Below, piece by piece: positions 1-9,313 of a stretch of 64,000 nt of DNA. Where the stretch lies: assembly GCF_009363075.1 (NCBI RefSeq), contig NZ_CP045293.1:3162001-3226000 (forward strand), in the 5' to 3' direction. The translations under genes and the position numbers were made by a program. Source of the stretch: Paenibacillus guangzhouensis (GTDB lineage: Bacteria > Bacillota > Bacilli > Paenibacillales > Paenibacillaceae). Under the pieces are notes generated by a model. The model was not told where the DNA came from. It worked only from the letters and a program-made list of their open reading frames with translations, and made no database searches. Position 1 is the first letter of the stretch. Every line of letters starts with the position of its first letter.

Positions 1-3000
1 GTGGATATTCACGATGATCCACTTCTTGCCTGCCTTCTTTGCAGCTGAGACATCTTGCTTCAGCCAATCGATTTGCGCGGCCGAGAAATTCGCATAAGCG
101 TCCGAATTTTCATTCGTGTTCAATATGATGAAGTGCGCGTTGCTGTAATCATAGGAATAATATGCGCCTGTCTTTGTATCGGACCCTGGCGCCTCTTGCA
201 GGTTGAAGTGATCGATGAAAGCATAGTTCTTGTCTTCGTGGTTCCCTGCTGCCGGTACGATCGTGATATTGTTCAAGCTGGACTGGGAATGTCCTAATAA
301 CCAATTCCACTGCTCTTCCTTCGTTCCTGTATCCACGATATCGCCGTTATGGAGCACGAATTTTACATCCGGAACGGTCGCCATCGATTTCGCAAGCGTC
401 TCGGCGGATAGAATCGCCTCATCTTCCGTCTTCGCTTGCGTATCCGCAAGATCGATGAACGTAAATGCACCATTCACAGGAGCCGTTTGGAACGTACCTA
501 CTTCACTCCAACTGTTCAATGCCGCATCACCTACGCGGAAGTAGTAGGACGTATTGGCCTTCAGACCCGTCGCTTCCGCTTTATGAACGCGTTCTGTACC
601 CGAATTCGTCGAAACGTACGAACGTCCCTTGAATTCCGCTGCTAGCGCGAAATCTGGTGCTCCACCTTTGACCGATGCCGCTTCAATGACTTGCAGATCA
701 TTGCCTTCCGAGGCGAGCGGCGTATACCATGTGAAGCCTTTCGCTGTCGTCGGATCGCCTTTGAACGTGACGGTTACTTTACTTACAGGGACTTGAAGAT
801 TCGTGACGATCACCGGAGCCGAGTTCGTTCTGCCGCTCACGGCACGAATGACGAACTGATACGTCTTCTTCGCATCAAGACCATTTACCGTATACGTATA
901 ACTTGTTTTCTCCGCTTCATGTGGTACAACCACGTTCCAATTCGAAGAGATTTGATCGTTCTTCTCATAAATCCGGTAGCTCGTAACATTCGAGCCTTGC
1001 GGCGCATCCCATGTCAGTACCATGCTGCCGTCTTCCGTGGCTGTTAACTTCGCATTTTTCACCGGATTCGAAATTTCATCCGATTTCTGGATCGTGTACG
1101 TGTCATAGAGATCCGTCGATCCGCCTACCGTCGTTGTATAAGCTTCGAAAGATAACGTTTGATCGTTCACATTCACACCAGTGAACATTTGCTTGTTCGG
1201 TTGACCGTATTTCGCTGCGTATTCGAAGACTCCCTTCGGTTGATAGACTTTGTCTCCCGCCGCATTCGTCAAGAGATACAGTGTGCCTCTCGGATCCACT
1301 ACTTTCCCTTGCGCATCTGGTTTCATATCCGTTAGCGGCTTATTGGCATACATCTGATAGCTTCTTGTGTACGTGTGGTCATGTCCACCCAGTACCATAT
1401 CAATGCCAAGCTCGTCGAATACTTTGGTCAAGTTCTCGCGAATATATTTCACGTCGCTGTCTGAATTATGGTTCGCGACGGAATAAGGCGATTTATGCAG
1501 GAAGACAACCTTCCACTTCTTATCCGTCTTCGCCACTTCGCTGCGCAGCCATTGAACTTGCTTCTCATAGACATCTTTGTAGGATGCGTTGCTAGCGATA
1601 TATTCCGTATTCAGCACCATGAAATGCGCTGGGCCGTAATCCACGCTGTATACCGAACCGGCAGGCGCTGCACCTGTATTGGACCGCTCCGGCAAATTGA
1701 AATGCGTTGTGAAATTGCTATAGTTTTTGCTCTCATGGTTCCCCACCACAGGGACCAAAGTGTAGTTCATGAGGACATTTTTCGCTTGATTGAAGAACCA
1801 AGACCACTGCTCTTCTAAATCCCCATTATCAACCAAATCCCCAGAATTCAAAATGAACTGGCTGTTCGGGAACGCACGCACACCTTCTTCCAGCGTGTGG
1901 TTCCAAATATCGAAATCCCCTTTGGATGTTCCTTGCGAATCTGTTGTGTAGAGGAACGTATAATTGCGGTTATCGACCGCTTCTGTCGTAAACGTTCCGA
2001 TCTCACTCCAATTGTCGGCCTGTCCGTCTCCTGCACGGTAGGCATATTTCGTTCCAGGCTGCAAACCATCGGCAATGACTTTATGACTTGCGAAAAGCGT
2101 CGGTTTGTTGCTTGTTTTATCTGCTTTGGATATGTACACACTGGCCGTTACCGAAGCTCCCTCATATGTGCGAACGTCAACCGACGGGAACACATTCCCA
2201 TTTACTTTCGAGGCTTCGACGACTTCCAATTTCGTTGCGGTCACCGCAGGATTCGTATACCAAGCAAAAGCACGGCTGGTCTGCGGATTGCCGTTGAACG
2301 TCATCGCGATCGATTCCGGCTTGCCTTGCACGCCTGGCAGCGGCGTATTCGGGTCTACCGGCGGGTAAGCCACTAACGACATATCCCAATACAGATCAGA
2401 GCTGCTGCCTCTGTTCTGATGAATTTCAGCAGCAAGAATATTTATGCCGTTGCGAAGTTTTCCCTTTACAGCTGATGTAAGATCCACGGTTGCGATATTC
2501 GGATCGCTTTTATTATTTGGGCTAGTCGTTAAATAGTCATGACCAATCTTGACACCTTCACGATAGATTTCTGCGCCGTTCAAATAAAGAACTACGCCGT
2601 CATCGTATCCGAACAGTCCTTCAATCTTACCGAAGCTCTCGATATTCGAAGCATCGAAGGTTGTACGGAAATAAGAGGTAATGTACTTACTCGACTTGCT
2701 CGAACCATAGTTAATAACAGTCTTTAACCCGCCGAATTCAGTCGTTTTTACGTCTGATCCATCATCTTTATACCCTAGCGGCGCAGACCCTGATGCCCAT
2801 GTGGAATCATCATAGACATCCTGCCAGACCGATCCTTGATCGCCGCCTTGGTCATAATATTTCCATGTCGAATTGCCTGGCAATAAGATCATCGGCGTAT
2901 TCGATGCGGCAAGTGCCGTCAGTGATGCGCCTTCCTCGGATTCCGCTCCATACGCTGGTCCCCCACCAACGATGATGCCTAGCATCAGGGTCAGGGAAAG

Positions 3001-3036
3001 TAGCATTGAAACTACCTTTTTGAACAAGATATTCAT
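1..3036 (-). CDS. Secreted protein with two tandem purple-acid-phosphatase-like metallophosphoesterase modules (C-terminus outside window)
   Basis: One uninterrupted frame of 1012 codons runs from the ATG at 3036 off the left edge. Residues 1-30 are a signal peptide. A jelly-roll-like N-terminal region follows, then an Fn3-like phosphatase N-domain and a metallophosphoesterase domain with GNHE near residue 432 and GGHDHTYTRS near residues 550-560. After a fibronectin type III linker (about residues 650-750) the whole phosphatase N-domain plus catalytic domain begins again, with a second GNHE near residue 931. GNHE and GHDH ligate the dinuclear metal centre in this family, so both modules look active as far as they are visible. 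The RBS (GGGAG) is about 10 nt upstream. The protein is probably an extracellular phosphatase or phosphodiesterase. The substrate cannot be told from the sequence. Confidence 0.9.
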   Translation of the reverse strand, partial: MNILFKKVVSMLLSLTLMLGIIVGGGPAYGAESEEGASLTALAASNTPMILLPGNSTWKYYDQGGDQGSVWQDVYDDSTWASGSAPLGYKDDGSDVKTTEFGGLKTVINYGSSKSSKYITSYFRTTFDASNIESFGKIEGLFGYDDGVVLYLNGAEIYREGVKIGHDYLTTSPNNKSDPNIATVDLTSAVKGKLRNGINILAAEIHQNRGSSSDLYWDMSLVAYPPVDPNTPLPGVQGKPESIAMTFNGNPQTSRAFAWYTNPAVTATKLEVVEASKVNGNVFPSVDVRTYEGASVTASVYISKADKTSNKPTLFASHKVIADGLQPGTKYAYRAGDGQADNWSEIGTFTTEAVDNRNYTFLYTTDSQGTSKGDFDIWNHTLEEGVRAFPNSQFILNSGDLVDNGDLEEQWSWFFNQAKNVLMNYTLVPVVGNHESKNYSNFTTHFNLPERSNTGAAPAGSVYSVDYGPAHFMVLNTEYIASNASYKDVYEKQVQWLRSEVAKTDKKWKVVFLHKSPYSVANHNSDSDVKYIRENLTKVFDELGIDMVLGGHDHTYTRSYQMYANKPLTDMKPDAQGKVVDPRGTLYLLTNAAGDKVYQPKGVFEYAAKYGQPNKQMFTGVNVNDQTLSFEAYTTTVGGSTDLYDTYTIQKSDEISNPVKNAKLTATEDGSMVLTWDAPQGSNVTSYRIYEKNDQISSNWNVVVPHEAEKTSYTYTVNGLDAKKTYQFVIRAVSGRTNSAPVIVTNLQVPVSKVTVTFKGDPTTAKGFTWYTPLASEGNDLQVIEAASVKGGAPDFALAAEFKGRSYVSTNSGTERVHKAEATGLKANTSYYFRVGDAALNSWSEVGTFQTAPVNGAFTFIDLADTQAKTEDEAILSAETLAKSMATVPDVKFVLHNGDIVDTGTKEEQWNWLLGHSQSSLNNITIVPAAGNHEDKNYAFIDHFNLQEAPGSDTKTGAYYSYDYSNAHFIILNTNENSDAYANFSAAQIDWLKQDVSAAKKAGKKWIIVNIH

Positions 3037-3164
3037 GTGTAATCTCCCTTACATGTATTATCTGTCGTTAACAGATAATCCCATCGTAACAAGGGTATGT
3101 TAGCCGACTGTTCGGACAACATGGACGTTCTGTAAATTATCATGATTATTTTCATGAAATTACA

Positions 3165-3198
3165 TAAAAAAGAGGAACCCCTGTCGTTCGGAGTTCCT
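3165..3198 (-). terminator. Rho-independent terminator after the response regulator gene
   Basis: On the minus strand a stem AGGAAC...GTTCCT (3173-3198) is followed by six T. It lies downstream of the response regulator and separates it from the metallophosphoesterase gene. Confidence 0.7.
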
Positions 3199-3295
3199 GC
3201 ATGACTAGCGATTCCATCACCGCAATATGCCTTGGTCGCTGCGCATAACGAGATTTACAAAATCTCAATCACATGTTAACAAACTTATGCGCGTA

Positions 3296-3943
3296 TTATA
3301 GAAGACGCTGCAGCTGGACAATCGCTTGCGCACGATCAACGACGTCCAGTTTGCTATATAGATTACTGATATAATTGCGAGCCGTACCTTCTGCAATGAA
3401 TAGTGCCTCGGAAATTTCTCGGTTATTCATCCCTCTCATCATAAGCTGGGCCAGCTCCTTCTCCCGTTCCGTCAGACTAATCCGACCAAGTTCCGAACGA
3501 TCTAGAAGCTCCCGCTCCTGTGCAAATTGCGATAATTTCGCTGTGAGTTTGGCTGCGACGGCAGCCGGAAGAATGAATTGGCCATTCACGGTATCTCGGA
3601 TTGACGCAATCATTTTATCCCCGTCCATATCCTTGAGCATATAACCGTTCGCGCCATTCGCCATTCCCTCGATGATATATTCATCTTCGAGGAACGTCGT
3701 CAGAATAAGTACAGGTATCTCTGGACATGACCGCTTGAGCTGCTTCAGCGCCGTGATCCCATCCATGACAGGCATCCGGATGTCGAGCAGCACCAGATCT
3801 GGCCTAAGCGCTTCCGTCAGCTCACAGGCTTCTTGTCCATTCTTCGCGACACCAATCACTTCGAAATCCTCTTCCAAATCCAAAATCGTCCGCAGACCCT
3901 CTCGCGTTAACAGCTGGTCATCTGCGATAATGATTCGAATCAT
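3296..3943 (-). CDS. NarL/FixJ-family response regulator
   Basis: A 215-residue transcription factor partnering the large histidine kinase next to it. The receiver domain (about residues 1-120) shows the acidic pair in IIIADDQ and the phospho-acceptor Asp in VLLDIRMPVMDG. The C-terminal LuxR-type helix-turn-helix lies in the segment LTEREKELAQLMMRGMNNRE onwards. The ATG at 3943 is chosen because AAGGGGGG sits 9 nt upstream; an ATG at 3952 would abut that RBS. The start overlaps the end of the kinase frame by 26 nt, typical of translational coupling. The target genes are unknown. The secreted phosphatase gene downstream is a candidate only because of position. Confidence 0.93.
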   Translation of the reverse strand: MIRIIIADDQLLTREGLRTILDLEEDFEVIGVAKNGQEACELTEALRPDLVLLDIRMPVMDGITALKQLKRSCPEIPVLILTTFLEDEYIIEGMANGANGYMLKDMDGDKMIASIRDTVNGQFILPAAVAAKLTAKLSQFAQERELLDRSELGRISLTEREKELAQLMMRGMNNREISEALFIAEGTARNYISNLYSKLDVVDRAQAIVQLQRLL

Positions 3944-4604
3944 GCGTATCATCCCCCCTTGTATCCCGATTCGCATACGGCAATTCGATGCGCAGCAGGC
4001 AACCCTGATCCAGCGCCGCGTCCACAACGAAGCTGCCGCCAAGTTGTTCAACACGCTCGCGCATCGCCGATAACCCAAATCCTAACTGGATCTCACTTGC
4101 GCCTATCCCGCAATCCTTCAACTTCATCTTCAACATCCCGCTGGCAAGCTCCAGGGTGAAATAAAATTCGCTGCTCTCGCCATGCCGAATACCGTTCGTG
4201 AGTCCTTCCTGTAAGGCATGATAGATCGTTTTCTTATGCACCAATGATACTTCTGGCAGTTTGCCGATGGAAGTATGAATAATCGCCCCCGTATTCTGCT
4301 GCGTATCCTTGATCAGTTGATGCAGCGCTTGAACGAAATCATAATATTTATCTTCCCTCAACATATGCACGGAACCTCGAATTTCTTGGAGCCCGTGCCT
4401 CACAAGGTCTTGCGCTTGCCTTAGCCGATTCAAGGCTTCCTCTCGATCGATATCTAGCAATCGTTTGCCCGCTTCAATCTGTAGAATCGTCGAGGTTAAG
4501 GTATGACCTACAATATCGTGAATGTCATGCGCAATCCGGTTCCGTTCTGCGTAGACGGACATCTCGGAGAGCGCGGGCCGCTGTCTCACGCATCGCGCGC
4601 TCAA
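3918..4604 (-). CDS. Histidine-kinase catalytic part of the large sensor kinase (separated from its N-terminus by a frameshift)
   Basis: This frame holds the HisKA_3 dimerisation/phospho-acceptor box (ERNRIAHDIHDIVGHTL, phospho-acceptor His in HDIHD) and the HATPase_c domain (N-box-like region LQEGLTNGIRHG, G-box GFGLSAMRERVEQLGG). Its 5' end overlaps the 3' end of the upstream frame. The first possible start is a TTG at 4604 without a convincing RBS, and the ATG at 4562 has GAG directly against it. Homology reads continuously if one base is added near the shared GCGCTC (about 4566-4576). I therefore read this as the C-terminal third of one kinase gene, not as an independent gene. It overlaps the response regulator start. 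Confidence 0.85.
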   Translation of the reverse strand: MSARCVRQRPALSEMSVYAERNRIAHDIHDIVGHTLTSTILQIEAGKRLLDIDREEALNRLRQAQDLVRHGLQEIRGSVHMLREDKYYDFVQALHQLIKDTQQNTGAIIHTSIGKLPEVSLVHKKTIYHALQEGLTNGIRHGESSEFYFTLELASGMLKMKLKDCGIGASEIQLGFGLSAMRERVEQLGGSFVVDAALDQGCLLRIELPYANRDTRGDDTHDSNHYRR

Positions 4605-7600
4605 GACTCCGGGTTCGTTCCTCCACCTGCTGCTCCAGATTATCCTTCAAATATTGAATGCCTGTATAGAGATGCGCGTTTTTAATTGAAATGGCGCACT
4701 GCGCTCCGAGAAGCTTCAACACGTCGAGTCGATCCGCTGTAAAGACGCCGGGTGTGAGCTTATTTTCGATGTAGAGAAGAGCGACCAGTTGATTCTGATG
4801 CAGTATGGGCAGACAAAGCACGGATCTTAGCTTCTGGTTGCTAATGTATGGAATCCGCATGAACAGCCCTTCATGAGCAACATCTTGTAAGACTAACTCC
4901 TCCCTCGTTCTCGCCACATATCCGATTAACGACACAGGGAGAATATCCGATGCTTCCTGCAGCGGAATCGACGACAAATGCAAGGCTTCAATTGACCCGT
5001 GAGCTTCTACAACCAAGCGACCATTATCATCGACGATGATCGCACCTGATTCCGCACCTGCATTATGGAGCATAATTCTCATCAACGTATGAAGCAGGCG
5101 GCTCATTTCCATCTCCCCAGATAATACCTGAGCTGACCTAACGACGGAAATATAGTCAATGCGTGCGAGCTCTGATTCACGCTTCACTTGCAAGAAGTGA
5201 GGGTACTTCTCTTCTAAATCGGCTACTTTCGCATGCGCACCCCATTGCAAATACGCTTCGTATGCTTCGGTCATATACATTTTGGCTAACTGCTGTTTCC
5301 CTTGTCGAAGTCCATATCGACCATAACTTTCTGATATCATGGCAAGATCATGAAATAACCCATGCCGTTTGGCTTGATCGATCGCCTGCTCGTACAGCAG
5401 CTCAGCTCGTTTGTTCTGCCGTTTCACTCTCGCAACTTCCGCTTGAATCCATAGATATTTGTGCGCATAGTTCTCTGGGCTTCGCTTTGCGTATCGCCGA
5501 TAAACGTACATTCGTTTGCGAAGCTTCGACATATATGCACGTTGTTCCTTCGGACTTGCATCCTCATATAGCTGCGTCCATACGATCGATTCATATAAAT
5601 AATGAACCATGTTATCGCCTTCAAATGCGGGCCGTGATGCAATAAGCGCAGCCGCCTTCGTCAGCGCTTCCTTCGCTTCCCCGTAATGGCCGAAGATATA
5701 CCCTGGCAAATATTGCAGGACGTAGACCAGCTCCTGCACCATACACGTTGGATCTCCATGGACGGATTCAGCGAAGTCCTCATGCCAAACGTCCGTCTCT
5801 GCGTAAGGGTCATCCGGTGAGCGATAACCCGTTAATCGTACAAGGAGCGCAGCGAAGACCGCTGCCTGCTTCCAATGTAAATTGTTGTTATTGCGCTGAA
5901 GACTACGCCCATGCGCGATTAATCGCTCATAAATGTCGCCGAGCGGATATCCGTAATGCAGCATGACGCTGCAATTAATCAATACACTCTGATTGCTGTG
6001 CCATAAATCTCCGGATTCAAGCCCGACATAACCTGCTTGCTTCGAGAACGTATCGAGCAGTGACGGAGCATATTGACGCCAACTATCGAAGCACAGCGAA
6101 AATACGGTTAATACCTTTACATACAAGACAGGATGCGGCTTCGCGAATTCGCAAGCGATCAACCCCCACTTCGCAGCCTCTTCTGTCTGATGGAACAAGT
6201 AATAAGTGGATAATGCATATCCAACAAATCCAATCGATGCTTCTGGAGACATCCCCTTATCCAGCGTCATTTGAATCATGGTAAGGGTACATGAAAGCCA
6301 GCCCTTCTTATTGGTGATGAACAGTGCATTCGTGGTATGTACGAGGATTGACATCGCCAACTGAAGCCTATCATCCGTCATACTCTTTACTCGCTCTAGA
6401 GAATGTCGTGAATGCTTGCGTAATTTACGCTTCACTTGGAACCATTGCGTTACTAATTCCGTTGTACTCGGGTAGAAGTGATGATTCAATCCTAGCAATT
6501 TCAGCGCGGTACGACTTAACATCATCACTTCCTCATAGTTGTCGCGGTTGGCTTCGATCTGAATCTTCATCTTATAGACACGAGCCTTCTCTAGATCCGT
6601 TACTGCTCTGTGGATCAGAAGATGGAACAGATCATTTGCCGTATCGAAGTTCGCGCATAGGAACTCTACTTCTGCCCGTTCTTGATATGCTTGAAGCGTT
6701 ACAGCATAATGTGATTCCCAACTCTCTTCCCCTAGTAAATCGGTTGCATCCCGCAAATAACCAAGGGCTGTCTCGAACGCTGTCGACCGCTTAGCCGTTA
6801 GCCCTGCCTGTAAGCTGATCTGTGCACCCAGAAGACGATAGGATGCATCCATGTTGTGCTTTGACGTCAAATGAAAGTGATTCGCTGCTTCGAACAACAC
6901 TTCCTCCTGTCCTGCTTGTACACGTTCAGCCAATATCAGGCCAATCTGCAGATGAACAGATGCCTGATCGGCGATAGACACAAGCGAGTAAGCCGCCTGT
7001 TGAATCCGGTCGTGTTGGAACATATAAATAAGCCCATCCTCACCAATCCCCTGCAGCAGCTGCTCTTGCATAGCGATTTGCAGCGCCTTTAAACATTGTA
7101 AAAGGGTTCGATGCGTAATGGCAGCCAGCATGTTCATATCGAATTTACGTCCTATGATCGCGGCTCTTCCGATTAGGAACATGGTCTCGGCAGGTAGATG
7201 CAGAAGTTTGTCCGAAATATATGCAGCCACATTATCCGCAATATTCATTTCGTTGATGTTCTCTAGATCCCACTGCCACTTCCGAACGGAATCGTCCCAA
7301 TAAATATAGCCTTCATCCTCTAAATCGCGCAAAATTTGCCTGACAAAAGATGGATTGCCTAACGTCTTATGCCACAGCGTTCTAGCTAAAGTCACTGTCT
7401 CTTCAAGTTCGACTTGCATTGCCTCGCTGAGCAACTGCTGTAAATCACTTAAGCTGAGGGAGGATAATCGAATGTGTTCGGCTTGCCTCTCACGAGATCG
7501 CAGTTGTTCATTCAGTGATTCTAGCGGAGATCTCGTGTTCTCTTGCGCTGTATCATCTCGGAACGTCCCGATAACAAGCAAATGACTAGTCTCTGGATCT

Positions 7601-9072
7601 TCCATTAGCAACCGGAGACATTGCAGCGTCTCTTCATCACCCCATTGCATGTTGTCCAGGAACAAGATCAGTGGATGCTCCTGATGTAGAAATAACTGGA
7701 TAAATCGAATCAGAACCAATTGAAATCGCTGCTGCGCCTGGGCAGCAGGAAGCGATGCAACTGACGGCTGCTTCCCGATCAACAATTCCAAGCGAGGGAC
7801 AAGCTCGGTTAATAATTGCCCATAACCCGCCAAGGTACGGGCAATGCGCATCTTCCATACATCGGTCTGCAGATCATCTTCCAGAAGCACCTGATCAATC
7901 AGATGATTGATCATCTGTATCCACCCTTCATATGGCAGCGCGGAATGGTGCGGTTCGTATGTGGTAACGCCAAAATAACCTCGAATCAATCCAGGTTCCC
8001 GGAAGGTCTCTTTGACGAAAGACGTCTTGCCAATTCCTGCGCTTCCGCTAACCCATACCACCTCCGTTGTCCCCGCTGCTGCTCGCTTCAGCGCCTGTAA
8101 GAGCCGGGCTTGTTCAGGCTTTCGCCCATAGAATCCCTGATCCGTTAGCCGGCGATCCGGCAAGTCCTCATTTCCAAGCACGAAAGGATCAATCAGACCA
8201 GACTCGCAATAACTTCGGTAGCATTGTTCCAAGTCGCTTCGCAAACCGTAAGCACTGGTGTATCGTTCTTCCGGCATTTTGGCGATACATTTGTCGACTA
8301 GAGCGGATAACATATAGGGAATGGACAAATTTCTTGTTTTCATCGGTTCCGGCTTACTGGCCAAATGATGATAGACGATATCCGCTGCATCCTTAGGCAC
8401 AAAGGGCAGCGTTCCTGTAAACCACTCATAGAGCACGATGCCGAGTGAATAAAAATCAGATCGATAATCAGCGGTCAATCCTGTCCTGCCCGTCAGCTCT
8501 GGCGAAGTATAGGGGAGCAGAGAATCAGGTCTTGTCTCCATACGCAAGGGACTGTTTCCAACAGATCGGCTTGCGCTCATTCGGACATCAGCGATGACAA
8601 CTTCGTACGTCTCTGGATTCACAATAAAATGAAGTGGCGTCAGTTCCCGATGCATGATCTGCAATTGGTGAAGCTGGTGTAAGCAATCTACTGCTCCTAG
8701 TGCTATGGCGATCCGGTCCCTGAGTTTCAGATTGTTGCCGAGCGATTGCATTAGGTGTGTCATCGTATATCCGCCATGATCCTCTATAATAAGAACCGGA
8801 CGCTCACCATCCATAACCAATACGATGGGCTCTATGAATCCCTTCCCTCCGAAATGACAGAGCAGTGCATACTCCTCTTGGAAAGCGGTGATCATGGAAG
8901 TACCTGGGTACATATCCCGCGTTGTTTTGGCAATTACAATTCTGTTGTCATCGATCTTGATCATTCGGCACAACATCATCTCTTCATTGCTTCCGATCGA
9001 CTCCAAGAATCGATATCCTGTGAATTGCAGCATTACAGCGCCCCCGTTATCTTTTATGGTTCCATTTTCCAT
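4525..9072 (-). CDS. Giant sensor kinase N-terminal part: pseudokinase, AAA ATPase, helical repeats and GAF domain
   Basis: 1515 residues from the ATG at 9072 (GAGG 11 nt upstream). About residues 12-285 have a protein-kinase fold. The beta-3 Lys (VIAK) is kept, but HRDxxxxN reads HRELTPLH and DFG reads DVR, so it is probably a pseudokinase. About 315-600 is an AAA/STAND-type ATPase with Walker A GSAGIGKT and Walker B LILFLDN. A long TPR-like helical region follows, then a GAF domain (about 1300-1460) and a coiled coil (about 1465-1500). The architecture matches known Ser/Thr-kinase/histidine-kinase hybrids. The frame then runs into about 10 unrelated residues and stops, while the histidine-kinase domain continues in another frame. 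As sequenced, the protein would lack its kinase output. Confidence 0.85.
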   Translation of the reverse strand: MENGTIKDNGGAVMLQFTGYRFLESIGSNEEMMLCRMIKIDDNRIVIAKTTRDMYPGTSMITAFQEEYALLCHFGGKGFIEPIVLVMDGERPVLIIEDHGGYTMTHLMQSLGNNLKLRDRIAIALGAVDCLHQLHQLQIMHRELTPLHFIVNPETYEVVIADVRMSASRSVGNSPLRMETRPDSLLPYTSPELTGRTGLTADYRSDFYSLGIVLYEWFTGTLPFVPKDAADIVYHHLASKPEPMKTRNLSIPYMLSALVDKCIAKMPEERYTSAYGLRSDLEQCYRSYCESGLIDPFVLGNEDLPDRRLTDQGFYGRKPEQARLLQALKRAAAGTTEVVWVSGSAGIGKTSFVKETFREPGLIRGYFGVTTYEPHHSALPYEGWIQMINHLIDQVLLEDDLQTDVWKMRIARTLAGYGQLLTELVPRLELLIGKQPSVASLPAAQAQQRFQLVLIRFIQLFLHQEHPLILFLDNMQWGDEETLQCLRLLMEDPETSHLLVIGTFRDDTAQENTRSPLESLNEQLRSRERQAEHIRLSSLSLSDLQQLLSEAMQVELEETVTLARTLWHKTLGNPSFVRQILRDLEDEGYIYWDDSVRKWQWDLENINEMNIADNVAAYISDKLLHLPAETMFLIGRAAIIGRKFDMNMLAAITHRTLLQCLKALQIAMQEQLLQGIGEDGLIYMFQHDRIQQAAYSLVSIADQASVHLQIGLILAERVQAGQEEVLFEAANHFHLTSKHNMDASYRLLGAQISLQAGLTAKRSTAFETALGYLRDATDLLGEESWESHYAVTLQAYQERAEVEFLCANFDTANDLFHLLIHRAVTDLEKARVYKMKIQIEANRDNYEEVMMLSRTALKLLGLNHHFYPSTTELVTQWFQVKRKLRKHSRHSLERVKSMTDDRLQLAMSILVHTTNALFITNKKGWLSCTLTMIQMTLDKGMSPEASIGFVGYALSTYYLFHQTEEAAKWGLIACEFAKPHPVLYVKVLTVFSLCFDSWRQYAPSLLDTFSKQAGYVGLESGDLWHSNQSVLINCSVMLHYGYPLGDIYERLIAHGRSLQRNNNNLHWKQAAVFAALLVRLTGYRSPDDPYAETDVWHEDFAESVHGDPTCMVQELVYVLQYLPGYIFGHYGEAKEALTKAAALIASRPAFEGDNMVHYLYESIVWTQLYEDASPKEQRAYMSKLRKRMYVYRRYAKRSPENYAHKYLWIQAEVARVKRQNKRAELLYEQAIDQAKRHGLFHDLAMISESYGRYGLRQGKQQLAKMYMTEAYEAYLQWGAHAKVADLEEKYPHFLQVKRESELARIDYISVVRSAQVLSGEMEMSRLLHTLMRIMLHNAGAESGAIIVDDNGRLVVEAHGSIEALHLSSIPLQEASDILPVSLIGYVARTREELVLQDVAHEGLFMRIPYISNQKLRSVLCLPILHQNQLVALLYIENKLTPGVFTADRLDVLKLLGAQCAISIKNAHLYTGIQYLKDNLEQQVEERTRSLERAMRETAARALRDVRLRRTEPDCA

Positions 9073-9212
9073 ATACCGATCAACCTCGTCATCTCCTTAT
9101 TATACCATTCAAAGGAAGAATGTGGATGCTATGACTAAATGATATTCATGCTAAGAACAGAATCATTGTAGAGATAAATGGGGAAGAACCAGTAGTGACT
9201 CGTGTCATCAAT

Positions 9213-9266
9213 TTGTCATATGACAACCATGGAGCAGAAATTGAATCGCTGACACCCTGCTGTCAG
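9213..9266 (+). promoter_or_regulatory. Two palindromes upstream of the glycosylase gene
   Basis: A perfect 14-bp palindrome TTGTCATATGACAA lies at 9213-9226, and CTGACA-N6-TGTCAG at 9249-9266. A TATAAT at 9277-9282 is a plausible -10 for the gene starting at 9314, and the second palindrome covers the -35 position. Both share a TGTCA/TGACA half-site, so they could bind one regulator. This is inference from symmetry only. Confidence 0.4.
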
Positions 9267-9313
9267 GTTTATCGATTATAATAGGATGAAGAATCCTTCG
9301 ATGAGGTGAAAAA

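Noticed and set aside
3918-4604. Separate, independently started histidine kinase
   Set aside because: No usable RBS at TTG 4604 or ATG 4562; the upstream coiled coil and GAF domain need this part to complete the usual architecture.
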